From assembly GCF_900106535.1 (NCBI RefSeq), contig NZ_FNOH01000009.1, positions 124,001 through 188,000 of the forward strand: DNA of 64,000 bases, given 5' to 3'. The DNA is from Myxococcus xanthus. Its GTDB lineage: Bacteria > Myxococcota > Myxococcia > Myxococcales > Myxococcaceae. This document shows, piece by piece, positions 7,856 to 16,967 of the stretch (positions are counted from its first letter, which is position 1; each line of letters starts with the position of its first letter). The notes under the pieces are model-generated. The model was not told the origin of the DNA. It worked only from the letters and a program-made list of their open reading frames with translations, and ran no database searches. Position numbers and translations under genes: made by a program.

Positions 7856-8839
7856 ATGGCGCTCAATTCTTCCCACGATACGGCCCGCGCCGGCGCGGAC
7901 CGGCCAGCACTGCACGGCGGAGGCGGTTGGCACCGGTTGGGCAATACGCTCAAGACGACCGTGCTGCTGGCCGGGCTCACGGCCCTGGTGCTCGTCATCG
8001 GCGACCGGCTGGGCGGCCCGCAAGGCCTGCTCTTCGCCGGCCTTTTCGCGGTGGTGATGAACTTCGGCTCCTACTGGTTCAGCGACCGGATTGCCTTGGC
8101 CATCCACGGCGCCAGGCCGTTGCCCTACGAGCAGGCGCCCTGGCTGCACGACATGGTGGCGCGGCTGGCCTCCCGCGCGGGCATGCCGAAGCCCAAGGTC
8201 TACATCCTCCCCACGGCGGCGCCCAACGCGTTCGCCACGGGCCGCAACCCGAGCCACGCCGCCATCGCGGTGACGGCGGGCCTGATGGAGCTGCTCGACC
8301 GGCGCGAGCTGGAAGGCGTGCTGGCCCATGAACTGGGGCACGTTCGCAACCGGGACACCCTCATCGGCACGGTGGCGGCGACCCTGGCCGGCATCATCAG
8401 CTACGCCGCGCAGATGCTCTTCTGGTTCGGCGGCTCCATGCTCAGCCGGGGCGACAACGACGAGCGCGGCGGACTGGGCAGCGCCTTCGCCAACCTGGGT
8501 CTGCTGCTGGTGGCCCCCATCGCCGCCACGCTGCTCCAGCTCGCCGTCAGCCGCTCACGGGAGTACGGAGCGGACCAGACGGGCGCCGAGCTGGCGGGCG
8601 ACCCGGACGCGCTCGCCAATGCCCTGCTGAAGTTGGAACGCAGCGCGGAGGCCATTCCCTACGACAAGGCCCCGGCCACCTCCCACCTCTTCATCGTCAA
8701 CCCGCTCCACCGAGGCGGAGTCATGGCCCTGTTCTCCACCCACCCGCCCATCCCCGAGCGGGTCCGCCGGCTGCGGGAGCTGGGCGCCCGCCTGGGAGCC
8801 CGCACCGGTGGGCGCGGCGGCTGGGAGTACGCGTACTGA
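7856..8839 (+). CDS. htpX: HtpX-like M48 zinc metalloprotease
   Basis: 327 residues, inner-membrane. Two N-terminal TM helices (TVLLAGLTALVLVIGDRLGG and GLLFAGLFAVVMNFGSYWF) precede the catalytic domain. The HELGH zinc motif is at 158-162 (VLAHELGHVRNRDTLI), followed by more membrane-associated helices. SRSREYGADQTGAEL supplies the third (Glu) ligand, and FSTHPPIPERVRRLREL is the conserved C-terminal HPP motif. HtpX degrades misfolded membrane proteins together with FtsH. The frame is open 52 codons further up, but the ATG at 7856 gives the standard length and N-terminus (about 290-330 residues). The gene appears to be a single transcription unit. Confidence 0.93.
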   Translation: MALNSSHDTARAGADRPALHGGGGWHRLGNTLKTTVLLAGLTALVLVIGDRLGGPQGLLFAGLFAVVMNFGSYWFSDRIALAIHGARPLPYEQAPWLHDMVARLASRAGMPKPKVYILPTAAPNAFATGRNPSHAAIAVTAGLMELLDRRELEGVLAHELGHVRNRDTLIGTVAATLAGIISYAAQMLFWFGGSMLSRGDNDERGGLGSAFANLGLLLVAPIAATLLQLAVSRSREYGADQTGAELAGDPDALANALLKLERSAEAIPYDKAPATSHLFIVNPLHRGGVMALFSTHPPIPERVRRLRELGARLGARTGGRGGWEYAY

Positions 8840-8990
8840 GGCGACGGACGGCGCCCCGGACGCTCGCCGGGCCGCTGGCCGGGGCGACGCAGGGAGTGAA
8901 CCGAAGCACGTCTAGCAGTGGACCCTTGACGCCCCGGGGGCTGACGGTAGGCTGCCCCGCTTTTTGCATTTCCCCGTGGAGGTCGTTCCC

Positions 8991-10019
8991 GTGCTGGTCC
9001 TGGTCCTCGCCCTTGCTGTCGGGCTCGCCATCTCGCTCTATTTCAATCTCTTCGCCGGCCCCAAGCACGCCGCGCTTCCGTCGTCGTCCACGTCGTCGTC
9101 GGCGCCCCGCGCCGAGCTGGTGACGGACACCCAGGCGCGTGCCAAGGCCGAGGCGGAGCTGCAGCGCAAGCAGAAGGAGCTGGACGAGCAGCGCACTCAA
9201 CTTCAGGACGTGAAGGAGCAGCTGAAGCAGGCCAAGCGCAAGCTCTACGAGCAGAAGGAGTCCGACAAGAGCGCGCAGGACCTGGCCAAGGCGCGCGCCG
9301 AGGTGGAGCGCAACGCCTCCACGCAGCTCGAGCGGACCCGTGAGGAGCTGTCCCACGCGCTGGTGGAGAACCAGCGGCTGAAGGCGGAGATGGAGTCCAA
9401 GGGCCGCCGCCCGCAGCCCGCGCCGGCCGCCCCCATCGCAGCGCCCGCCACGCAGGTCGCCGCGCCCGCCCAGGAGGGCGAGGCCGTCATCGCCGCGGTG
9501 GTGCCGGTGGTGCCCACGGCGACGGAGACGGTGCCGCAGGAGCGTGGCCAGCGCCGCTACCGCGAGCTGAACGACGCCGACCGCGAGAAGATGGAGCGGC
9601 TGGAGCAGGCGGCGAACAAGGACCGCCTCCGCGCAGTGGAGCTGGAGAAGGAGCTGCGCCGGGTGAAGGGCCGCAACGAGACGCAGCAGCGCGTCTATGC
9701 CGCCACCAAGCACGACCTGGACCTGAGCCGCGACAAGTACAAGGCCCTGGAGAAGCGCCTCAACCGCACGCTCCTGGAGCGCGACCTGATTCGCCGGGCC
9801 ATCAAGGACCTGGAAAAGAAGACGGGCATGCTCGCAGACCGCACGGAGCTGACGCCCGAGGAGGTCGCCGCCAGCGACCAGCGCACCGAGGAGACGTCGC
9901 GCGTGCGCGCCGAGGCCGAGGCCCAGGCCACGCCCAAGACGGAGGCCCCGGCCGACACCGAGCAGCAGGCGCCCGAGAGCGCTCCGGCCGACGCGGAGTC
10001 CAAGCCCGCGCAGGCCTGA
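8991..10019 (+). CDS. Membrane-anchored coiled-coil protein of unknown function
   Basis: 342 residues. A single N-terminal TM helix (LVLVLALAVGLAISLYFNLF) is followed by a Ser-rich linker and two long charged coiled coils, about residues 45-135 and 185-290. A Pro/Ala/Val-rich hinge separates them, and the tail is acidic and Ala/Pro/Glu-rich. Upstream in-frame TTG 8964 and GTG 8976 are possible, but GGAGG at 8978-8982 sits 8 nt before GTG 8991, which fixes the start there. With this start the protein begins directly with the TM segment. The architecture suggests a type II-anchored periplasmic or cytoplasmic scaffold. No catalytic motif is visible and I do not recognise the family. Confidence 0.75.
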   Translation: MLVLVLALAVGLAISLYFNLFAGPKHAALPSSSTSSSAPRAELVTDTQARAKAEAELQRKQKELDEQRTQLQDVKEQLKQAKRKLYEQKESDKSAQDLAKARAEVERNASTQLERTREELSHALVENQRLKAEMESKGRRPQPAPAAPIAAPATQVAAPAQEGEAVIAAVVPVVPTATETVPQERGQRRYRELNDADREKMERLEQAANKDRLRAVELEKELRRVKGRNETQQRVYAATKHDLDLSRDKYKALEKRLNRTLLERDLIRRAIKDLEKKTGMLADRTELTPEEVAASDQRTEETSRVRAEAEAQATPKTEAPADTEQQAPESAPADAESKPAQA

Positions 10020-10059
10020 CGCACCCGCCCTCCCATGGGCACATTGAAGGGCTCGGCAT

Positions 10060-10085
10060 CCTGGAGGACCTCCAGGGCCGGGCCC
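10060..10085. terminator. Possible bidirectional hairpin between convergent genes
   Basis: CCTGGAG-gac-CTCCAGG is followed directly by the palindrome GGGCCGGGCCC. It lies between the coiled-coil gene (ends 10019) and marR (ends 10101). There is no U-tract, so terminator function is tentative. Confidence 0.4.
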
Positions 10086-10100
10086 TTCGTCATTTCCACA

Positions 10101-10556
10101 TCAGGTGTCGGACGGGCCGCAGCCGCCTTCCAGCGGCACCGGCCCCCGGGCCTGGAGGAGGCCCGTCAGGAGCTTGACCGTGAGGCGCTTGAACTCCGCC
10201 ATCTCCTGCACCGTGAGGTAGCGAAGCAGCTCCACGTCCGTCCAGATGAGCGCGTCGCGCAGCAGGTTCAGCTCCGTCTGCCCGGCCGGGGACAGCTCCA
10301 GGCGCGCGCACCGGCGATCTTCCGCGATGCTTCGCTTCACCAGGCCGTCCTCCTCCAGGCGCGCGACGAGCCGGCTCACCGAGGGTGCGTCCACGAGCAT
10401 CCGCTCCGCGATGGCGGACTGGCTGCGCACACCGTCGGCGATGGATTTCAGCGCCAACAACTGCATGAAGGGTCTGCTGGTCTGCTCGCCTAGCCGCTCG
10501 GTGAGGAGGCGACGGATGGCGCGCCGCAGCGAGGCCATTTGCTCCGGGACAGTCAT
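10101..10556 (-). CDS. MarR-family transcriptional regulator, probable repressor of the adjacent RND efflux operon
   Basis: 151 residues with a central winged helix: QLLALKSIADGVRSQSAIAERM, recognition helix around VDAPSVSRLVARLEEDGLV, and wing KRSIAEDRRCARLELSPAG. This is the canonical MarR layout with helical dimerisation ends. It diverges from the outer-membrane factor gene. A perfect ATGGTTG-N7-CAACCAT dyad lies 13-33 bp upstream of its ATG, inside its likely promoter (TTGACA at 10595-10590 on the minus strand). This is the expected arrangement for autorepression and ligand-released repression of the pump. The SD (AGGGGGAG) abuts the ATG at 10556, so ATG 10538 is an alternative start. Confidence 0.9.
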   Translation of the reverse strand: MTVPEQMASLRRAIRRLLTERLGEQTSRPFMQLLALKSIADGVRSQSAIAERMLVDAPSVSRLVARLEEDGLVKRSIAEDRRCARLELSPAGQTELNLLRDALIWTDVELLRYLTVQEMAEFKRLTVKLLTGLLQARGPVPLEGGCGPSDT

Positions 10557-10568
10557 CTCCCCCTAAAG

Positions 10569-10589
10569 ATGGTTGCAGACATCAACCAT
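10569..10589. promoter_or_regulatory. Candidate MarR operator palindrome
   Basis: ATGGTTG CAGACAT CAACCAT: perfect 7-bp inverted arms with a 7-bp spacer. It is located between the -35 (TTGACA, 10595-10590 minus) and the presumed -10 of marR, and upstream of the outer-membrane factor gene. Operators of this size and spacing are typical for MarR dimers. Confidence 0.65.
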
Positions 10590-10676
10590 TGTCAATTACA
10601 TCGACGCGACGCGTTTGGTCACAACGGGGGGGAAGTTTTCAGCCCACACGCAGTTCCCTCATTTCTTCCTCCTCGT

Positions 10677-12065
10677 ATGGCATCCCCTTCCGTCATTCTC
10701 TTGGCGCTCGTCGCAGCGTCGACGCTGACCGAGCCGTCACCGTCCATTCCTGCGCCCGTCCCCTTCCAGCCGAAGGTGGAGGACGCGATGCTCACCCCCG
10801 TTGCCCCCGCCCAGCGGCAGGTAACGACCTGGGACGAGGCGCTCGCGCTCGTCCGGGAGCGATCCACCAACCTCCGAAGCGCCGAAGCCGGCGTGGAACG
10901 CGCCGCGGGCCGCTCCCGGCAGGCCCTGGCCGCGCTGCTCCCCAATGCACGTCTGTCGTCCAGTGTCGGTGTGGACCTCCTCAACCCCGACCTCCCCGTG
11001 GGCGCTGGCGGTACGCCGCTGGTGGGCATTGGTGGCGGCGACACCCGCGGTCCCTCCACGCCGCTGCTCACCGCCACGGCGAACGTGACGCAATCCCTGG
11101 TGGACGTCAGCGCCTGGCGCGGGCGCGCCTCGGCCGTGGCCGCCGAGGAAGGCGCGGCGGCGACGCTGGGCGAGACGCGGCGGCTGCTCACGCGGGGGCT
11201 GGCCCAGGTGCTGGTGTCCACGGTGGCGGCGGAGCGGGCGGCGGAGATCAACCGCGTGGGCCTGCGGCAGGCCTTGGAGCGCTTCGCGCTCGCGCAGCGC
11301 ACCTATGAACTGGGCGCGGGCAACCAGTTGGACGTGGTGCGCGTGGAGCAGGACGTGGCGGTGGCACGCAGCGCCCTCGTCGCGGGAGACGAGCAGTTGC
11401 GGCGCAGCCGTGAGGCCCTGGGTCTGGCGGTGGGCTTCGGCAACGCCGTTGGCGTCAGCCGGGACTTCAACCTCCAGGGGCTGGTGAACGAGACGCAGCG
11501 GGCCTGCACGCCCTTGAAGGACATGAACGAGCGGACGGACCTCGTGGCCTCGCGCGCGCAGTTGGAGTCCGCGCGTGACAGCCGCCAACAAGCCACCGCC
11601 GGATACCTGCCCACGCTGGGCCTGTCGAGCACCGCAGTGGGCCTCACCACGGACCCCGGCTTCGGCCGCGTGGCCATCTGGAGTGTGTCCGCGGTGCTCT
11701 CCGTCCCCATCTGGGAAGGTGGCCTGCGCGGCGGCTTGATTCGCGAGCGAGAGGGGCTCGAGCGCCAGGCGGCGGAGGCGCTGGAGAGCACCCGCCGCGA
11801 CGTGTCGATTCAGGTGGCCCAGGCCCGGCGCGCCGTGGAGGTGGCCGAGGCCCTGGTGACGACGGCGGTGGCGTCCCGCGACCTCGCGGACCGGACCGAC
11901 CGCCTCACCCGCCGTTCTTTTGAAGTGGGCCGCGGCAGCAGCCTCGAGCTGGTGCAGAGCGGAGCGGCCCTGCGCCAGGCGGAGCTGACCCTGGTGCTGC
12001 GTGAATTCGAGCTCGTCCAGGCGCGCCTGGACGCATTCCTGACGGAGGCGCGGTGCGACTGGTGA
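10677..12065 (+). CDS. TolC-family outer-membrane efflux protein
   Basis: 462 residues. A signal-like N-terminus (MASPSVILLALVAASTLT) is followed by two internally homologous long helical halves. The first runs TTWDEALALVRERSTNLRSAE... to the loop VDVSAWRGRAS. The second contains ARRAVEVAEALVTTAVASRDL and FEVGRGSSLELVQSGAALRQAEL, typical of the TolC/OprM outer-membrane factor family. It forms the exit duct of a tripartite efflux pump. It is first in an operon with a membrane-fusion protein and an RND permease. The ATG at 10677 is chosen since it starts the signal peptide; the frame is open upstream. The stop overlaps the fusion-protein start. Confidence 0.9.
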   Translation: MASPSVILLALVAASTLTEPSPSIPAPVPFQPKVEDAMLTPVAPAQRQVTTWDEALALVRERSTNLRSAEAGVERAAGRSRQALAALLPNARLSSSVGVDLLNPDLPVGAGGTPLVGIGGGDTRGPSTPLLTATANVTQSLVDVSAWRGRASAVAAEEGAAATLGETRRLLTRGLAQVLVSTVAAERAAEINRVGLRQALERFALAQRTYELGAGNQLDVVRVEQDVAVARSALVAGDEQLRRSREALGLAVGFGNAVGVSRDFNLQGLVNETQRACTPLKDMNERTDLVASRAQLESARDSRQQATAGYLPTLGLSSTAVGLTTDPGFGRVAIWSVSAVLSVPIWEGGLRGGLIREREGLERQAAEALESTRRDVSIQVAQARRAVEVAEALVTTAVASRDLADRTDRLTRRSFEVGRGSSLELVQSGAALRQAELTLVLREFELVQARLDAFLTEARCDW

Positions 12066-13213
12066 ATCAGATGAAGGCGATGTGGGGTGTCACCCTGCTG
12101 GCGGTGGTGGCGGGCTGTTCGGCCCAGAAGGCCGCCCCGCCGGCCCCTCCGCCCCGCGAGGTGGAAATCGTGACGCTCACCCCGCGCGAGGTGCGCGAAA
12201 CGGGGGAGTACCTGGGCTCGCTGATGTCGCGGCAGAGCGTCAACGTGCTGCCCCAGGTCGCGGGCTACGTGCGCAAGATTCACGTGCGTCCCGGTGACAA
12301 GGTGGAGGCCGGCGCCGCGCTCATCGAGGTGGACTCGCGCGAAGGCACCGCCGCGCTCGACAGCGCGCAGGCGCAGCTCAGCTCCACCCAGGTGAGCCTG
12401 GAGCTGGCGCGCCGCACGCTGGAGCGCACCGAGGCGCTCTACAAGGAAGGGCTCGCGAGCGCGCAGGAGCTGGAGCAGGGCCGCGCGCAGGTGGAGGCAG
12501 CCCAGGCCGCGGCGCGTTCATCCGCCGCGCAGGTGACGCAGCGCCAGGTGCAGCTCCAGTACCACGTGGTGCGCGCGCCCTTCGCCGGCACGATGGGCGA
12601 CGTGCTGGTGCGGCTGGGTGACTACGTGGGCATGACGACGCCGCTCACCAGCGTGGCGCAGTCGGACGTGCTCGAGGTGAGCGTGTCGGTGCCGTCGCCG
12701 CGCGCCCGGTCGATGAAGCCCGACACCGCGCTCGAAATCCTCGACAGCACGGGCAAGGTGCTGATCACCAGCAACGTCTTCTACATCGCGCCCCAGGCGG
12801 ACCCCCGTACCCAGTTGGTGGAGGTGAAGGCCGCCTTCCGCAACACCGTGGGCCTGCGGCCCAGCGAGCTGGTGCGCGCGCGGCTCGTGTACTCGGCCCG
12901 GGATGCGCTGCAGATTCCCGCGCTCGCCATCGTGCGGCAGAGCGGTCAGCCCTTCGCGCTGGTGGTCCTGGCGAAGGACGGGAAGACGGTGGTGGAGCGC
13001 CGCCCCATCACGCTCGGCGCGCTGGGCGAGATGGCCTACGTGGTGGAGAGCGGGCTCCAGTCGGGCGACCAGGTCGCCGTGTCCTCGCTGCAAGCGCTGC
13101 GTGACGGCATGGCGGTGAAACCCAAGCAGGCCAACGCCCCCAACGCCCCCACTGGCAGCGGCCCGCCCCGGGCCTCTGGCAATGGTGGCGGCACTGTCGG
13201 CGGGAGCCGCTGA
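12053..13213 (+). CDS. RND efflux periplasmic adaptor (membrane-fusion protein, AcrA/HlyD type), lipoprotein
   Basis: 386 residues with lipobox TLLAVVAGCSAQK. The biotinyl-lipoyl half is GYVRKIHVRPGDKVEAGAAL; then a helical hairpin (SAQAQLSSTQVSLELARRTL ... EALYKEGLASAQELEQGRAQ), the second lipoyl half (VRAPFAGTMGDVLVRLGDYV), a beta-barrel and a membrane-proximal domain. This is the AcrA/MexA layout. It links the inner-membrane pump to the TolC-like channel. GTG 12053 follows GGAGG (12044-12048) with a short spacer. GTG 12062 overlaps the upstream stop as GTGA and ATG 12071 begins the cleanest signal; any of the three is possible. The C-terminus is Pro/Asn/Gly-rich. Confidence 0.92.
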   Translation: MRLVNQMKAMWGVTLLAVVAGCSAQKAAPPAPPPREVEIVTLTPREVRETGEYLGSLMSRQSVNVLPQVAGYVRKIHVRPGDKVEAGAALIEVDSREGTAALDSAQAQLSSTQVSLELARRTLERTEALYKEGLASAQELEQGRAQVEAAQAAARSSAAQVTQRQVQLQYHVVRAPFAGTMGDVLVRLGDYVGMTTPLTSVAQSDVLEVSVSVPSPRARSMKPDTALEILDSTGKVLITSNVFYIAPQADPRTQLVEVKAAFRNTVGLRPSELVRARLVYSARDALQIPALAIVRQSGQPFALVVLAKDGKTVVERRPITLGALGEMAYVVESGLQSGDQVAVSSLQALRDGMAVKPKQANAPNAPTGSGPPRASGNGGGTVGGSR

Positions 13214-13235
13214 ACGAAGGGCCGGATAGAGCACC

Positions 13236-16200
13236 ATGTTCGTCGATTTCTTCATCCGTAGGCCCGTCTTCGCCATCGTCTGCTCCATCCTGCTGACGCT
13301 GGTGGGGCTGATTGCCATCCCCACGCTGCCCATCGCCCAGTACCCGGACCTGGCGCCGCCACAAGTCACCGTGACGAGCACCTACGTGGGTGCGAGCGCC
13401 GAGGTGGTGGAGAGCGCCGTCACCATCCCGCTGGAGCAGGAGCTCAACGGCGTGGAGGGCATGCGCTACATCACCTCCACCAGCAGCAACGACGGCACCA
13501 GCCAGATCACCATCACCTTCGAGGCCACGCGCGACATCGAGGTGGCCGCCGTCGACGTGCAGAACCGCGTCAGCCGCGCCGCGGCGCGCCTGCCCTCGCA
13601 GGTGAACCAGACGGGCATCGTCGTCAACAAGGCCTCCAGCCAGATGCTGCTGACGGTGGGCCTGTTCAGCGAGGACAACCGCTACGACGCCAAGTTCCTC
13701 AGCAACTACGCCGACGTGAGCCTGAAGGACGCCATCAAGCGCGTGCCCGGCGTGGGTGACGTCCGCATCTTCGGCGAGCGCAAGTTCTCCATGCGCCTGT
13801 GGCTGGACCCCACGGAGCTGGCGCGGCGCAAGCTCACGCCCCAGGACGTGACGCGCGCGCTCCAGGAGCAGAACCTCCAGGTGGCCGCGGGTCAGATTGG
13901 CCAGCCGCCGTCCACCGAGGACCAGCCCTACCAGATCGCGGTGCGGGCCCGGGGCCGACTGGTGGAGCCGGCGGAGTTCGGCGACATCGTCCTGATGCGG
14001 GACACGGATGGCACGAGCATCCGGGTGAAGGACGTGGGCCGCGTGGAGCTGGGCGCGGAGAACTACGGCTCCGTCCTGCGCTTCAACGGCAAGACGGGCG
14101 TGGGCCTGGGCATCTTCCAGTTGCCCACCGCCAACGCGCTGGACGTGCGCGACGGCGTGTACGCGGAGCTCGAGCGGCTGTCGAAGCAGTTCCCGCCCGG
14201 CATGCAGTTCCAGACGGGCACCGACACCACCCTGGCCGTCCGCGCCTCCATCAACGAGGTCATCAAAACGCTGGTGGAAGCCATCGTCCTCGTCATCCTC
14301 GTCATCTTCCTGTTCCTGCACGGCTGGCGCAGCGTGCTCATCACCGCCTTCACCCTCCCCGTCTCACTGATTGGCACCTTCGCCTTCGTCCACCTGATGG
14401 GCTTCTCCATCAACACCCTCACCCTCTTCGGCCTCACGCTGGCCACGGGCCTGGTGGTGGACGACGCCATCGTCGTCATCGAGAACATCGAGCGGTTGAT
14501 GGTGGAGCGGCGCCTGTCCCCCGTACAGGCCGCGCGCGAGGGCATGAAGGAGGTGACCGGCGCGGTCATCGCCATCTCCGTGGTGCTGGTGGCGGTGTTT
14601 GTCCCGGTGGCGCTCTTCCCGGGCACCACTGGCGCCATCTACCGGCAGTTCGCGCTGACCATCGCCGCCTCCGTGGCGCTGTCCACCTTCTGCGCCCTCA
14701 CCCTCACCCCGGCGCTCAGCGCGAAGATGCTGAAGCACCACGAGGGACCGAAGTGGGTCTTCTTCCGCTGGGTGGACACGGTGCTGGACGGGACAAAGGC
14801 GCTCTACGGCCGGGGCCTGCGCAAGCTGCTGAAGCATCCGGTCCTGGTCCTGCTCGCCTTCCTGGCGTGCATCGGCGGCACGGCGCTGCTGTTCCGCGCC
14901 GCGCCCACGGGCTTCATCCCCGACGAGGACCAGGGCTATCTCATCATCTCCATCCAGGGCCCCGAGGGCATGTCGCTCGCCCAGACGGAGAAGGTGCTGG
15001 CAGAGGCGGAGGCCGTCCTACAGGCGCAGCCCGAGGTGCGCGCCATGTTCGCCATTGGCGGCTTCTCCATGATGGGCAGCGGCCCCAACATGGGCACCAT
15101 CTTCTCGTCGCTGACGTCCTGGGAGGAGCGCAAGGGCAAGGACCAGTCGGTGGCCGCGCTGGTGGAGCGGCTGCGTGCCCCGCTGAGCCGCATCGGCGGA
15201 GCGCGCGTGATGCCCTTCCAGCCGCCCGCCATCCGAGGCGTCGGCAGCGTGGGCGGCTTCCAGTACATCGTCGAGGACATCGACGGCACCAGCTCGCTGG
15301 ATGACCTGGCCGCGGCCACGCAGATGCTGGTGGCGAAGGCCAACGAGCACGAGCAACTGCGCGGTGCCTTCAGCACCTTCAACGCGGACACGCCGCTGCT
15401 CGACGTGGAGGTGGACCGGCAGAAGGCGAAGGCGCTCGGCGTGCCGATTGAGCAGGTGTTCGGCACCATGCAGGTCTACATGGGCAGCCAGTACGTCAAC
15501 GACTTCAACTACGCCAACCGCACCTACCGGGTGTACGTCCAGGCGGAGCAGCAATTCCGCGACAGCCCGTCGGACATCGGCGCCTTCTACGTGCGCAGCG
15601 ACACCGGGGACATGATTCCGCTGGAGTCGCTGGTGAAGGTGGAGCCCACCGTGTCCGCCCAGGTCATCCGCCACTACAACCTGTTCCGCTCGGCGGAGAT
15701 CAACGGGCAGCCGGCGCCGGACGTGTCCTCCGGACAGGCGCTGGAGGCCATGGAAACGCTGGCCACGCAGCACCTGCCTCAGGGCATGAGCGCGGAGTGG
15801 ACGGGCATCAGCCTGGAACAGAAGGAGAGCGGCGGGCAGACGGCCATCATCTTCGCGCTGGGTCTGCTGTTCGTCTTCCTGGTGCTCGCGGCGCAGTACG
15901 AGAGCTTCAGCCTGCCGCTGGTCATCATCTTCTCCGTGCCCCTGGCCATCATGGGCGCGTTGGGGCTGCAGTTGGCGCGCGGGTTCGCCAACGACGTGTT
16001 CTGCCAGGTGGGACTGGTGATGCTGGTCGGCCTGGCCAGCAAGAACGCCATCCTCATCGTGGAGTTCGCCGAGCAGCTCCGGGAGGGCGGGAAGAGCGCC
16101 ATCGACGCGGTGGTGGAGGCGGCGGAGGTCCGCCTGCGCCCCATCCTGATGACGTCCATCGCCTTCCTCCTGGGCGTGGTGCCGCTGATGACGGCCTCCG

Positions 16201-16382
16201 GCGCCGGCGCGGCGTCCCGCAACTCCCTGGGGACGGCGGTGTTCGGCGGCATGCTGGTGTCCACGGTGGTGAACTTCGTGTTCATCCCCGGGCTCTACGT
16301 GCTGATGCAGAAGCTCCGCGGCGACGCGAAGCGGGCCACCGGTGAGGACGAAGCGGTGCCCACGCCCGCCGCGTCCCACTGA
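13236..16382 (+). CDS. RND multidrug efflux permease (AcrB/MexB, HAE1 family)
   Basis: 1048 residues, the usual length of HAE1 pumps. The N-terminus MFVDFFIRRPVFAIVCSILL is characteristic. Two large periplasmic loops flank TM1-2 and TM7-8. The TM4 proton-relay motif GLVVDDAIVVIEN carries the paired Asp (about 409-410). The C-terminal half has GLASKNAILIVEFAEQLREG and ATG-free RPILMTSIAFLLGVVPLM. It exports hydrophobic compounds across both membranes using the proton gradient, with the adaptor and TolC-like partner encoded immediately upstream. The gap after the adaptor gene is 22 bp. Control is likely by the divergent MarR protein. Substrates cannot be predicted from sequence. Confidence 0.95.
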   Translation: MFVDFFIRRPVFAIVCSILLTLVGLIAIPTLPIAQYPDLAPPQVTVTSTYVGASAEVVESAVTIPLEQELNGVEGMRYITSTSSNDGTSQITITFEATRDIEVAAVDVQNRVSRAAARLPSQVNQTGIVVNKASSQMLLTVGLFSEDNRYDAKFLSNYADVSLKDAIKRVPGVGDVRIFGERKFSMRLWLDPTELARRKLTPQDVTRALQEQNLQVAAGQIGQPPSTEDQPYQIAVRARGRLVEPAEFGDIVLMRDTDGTSIRVKDVGRVELGAENYGSVLRFNGKTGVGLGIFQLPTANALDVRDGVYAELERLSKQFPPGMQFQTGTDTTLAVRASINEVIKTLVEAIVLVILVIFLFLHGWRSVLITAFTLPVSLIGTFAFVHLMGFSINTLTLFGLTLATGLVVDDAIVVIENIERLMVERRLSPVQAAREGMKEVTGAVIAISVVLVAVFVPVALFPGTTGAIYRQFALTIAASVALSTFCALTLTPALSAKMLKHHEGPKWVFFRWVDTVLDGTKALYGRGLRKLLKHPVLVLLAFLACIGGTALLFRAAPTGFIPDEDQGYLIISIQGPEGMSLAQTEKVLAEAEAVLQAQPEVRAMFAIGGFSMMGSGPNMGTIFSSLTSWEERKGKDQSVAALVERLRAPLSRIGGARVMPFQPPAIRGVGSVGGFQYIVEDIDGTSSLDDLAAATQMLVAKANEHEQLRGAFSTFNADTPLLDVEVDRQKAKALGVPIEQVFGTMQVYMGSQYVNDFNYANRTYRVYVQAEQQFRDSPSDIGAFYVRSDTGDMIPLESLVKVEPTVSAQVIRHYNLFRSAEINGQPAPDVSSGQALEAMETLATQHLPQGMSAEWTGISLEQKESGGQTAIIFALGLLFVFLVLAAQYESFSLPLVIIFSVPLAIMGALGLQLARGFANDVFCQVGLVMLVGLASKNAILIVEFAEQLREGGKSAIDAVVEAAEVRLRPILMTSIAFLLGVVPLMTASGAGAASRNSLGTAVFGGMLVSTVVNFVFIPGLYVLMQKLRGDAKRATGEDEAVPTPAASH

Positions 16383-16400
16383 GGTCCGCGGGCGCTGGAA

Positions 16401-16438
16401 GAAAAACGGCCCGGCTCCTCACATGAGGGGCCGGGCCG
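16401..16438 (-). terminator. Intrinsic terminator of the Cys-rich lipoprotein gene (minus strand)
   Basis: The stem CGGCCCGGC...GCCGGGCCG with inner CCTC/GAGG and loop ACAT (16407-16438) is flanked on the left by GAAAAA. On the minus strand it therefore reads as a GC hairpin followed by UUUUUC. On the plus strand there is no U-tract, though the hairpin may also protect the 3' end of the RND mRNA. Confidence 0.75.
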
Positions 16439-16502
16439 AATGCTATCTGGGCATCAAGCGAACAGTGGCGCTAGCGCCTCCCCGTCGCGGATGAGCCGCG
16501 CC

Positions 16503-16967
16503 TCAGGTCTCGGAGATGGGATACCCGCCACCGCACCCGCACGTCCTGGCGCGATCAAACCGGAATTCCGTGCAGGTTCCACCCTGCGAGTTGGAGCACA
16601 CGCGATAGCTGTTGCGATCCTGGTACTCGGTACCAGTCGTCACCAACTGCCCGTCGACGCGCGTCTTGCAGATAGGGTTCAGCGGGTCGCAAGCCGTCTT
16701 CGGTGCGCACTCGTATTGAGCAGACCAGTCAGTACAGACCAGGTAGCCAGCGCCAATGCAGTTCCCTTCGCTCGCGGGCTGGCATGAACTCGTCAGCGCC
16801 TGCAACATCTCCGCATCGGGAACCGGAATGACGGAGCTCAACTCAATGCTGCTTGAGGAGAGTTCACCATCGCCAGAAAGCTGCTCTTCCGCAGGACCAC
16901 ACGCGGACAGCATCACCAGCACCGCCGCTCCAACAAAACCCCTGAGCTTCGTCATATGCAACACCAT
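16503..16967 (-). CDS. Small cysteine-rich lipoprotein, unknown function
   Basis: About 154 residues with lipobox AVLVMLSACGPAEE. A Ser/Glu-rich spacer precedes a secreted domain with ten or so Cys: SSCQPASEGNCIGAGYLVC, APKTACDPLNPICK, YRVCSNSQGGTC, ARTCGCGGG. Many disulfides are likely, fitting an extracytoplasmic location. The family is not recognised; short Cys-rich lipoproteins of this style are common in myxobacteria. Start choice: ATG 16967 lies just behind GGCGGAAG; ATG 16952 (MTKLRGF) is the alternative. It is convergent with the RND operon and bounded by the U-tract terminator at 16401. Local base composition upstream is clearly lower in GC. Confidence 0.7.
   Translation of the reverse strand: MVLHMTKLRGFVGAAVLVMLSACGPAEEQLSGDGELSSSSIELSSVIPVPDAEMLQALTSSCQPASEGNCIGAGYLVCTDWSAQYECAPKTACDPLNPICKTRVDGQLVTTGTEYQDRNSYRVCSNSQGGTCTEFRFDRARTCGCGGGYPISET

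Noticed and set aside
6185-8341. 718-codon open frame on the minus strand over HTTM/htpX
   Set aside because: Composition is that of a shadow; no motif. The plus-strand genes have clear catalytic motifs.
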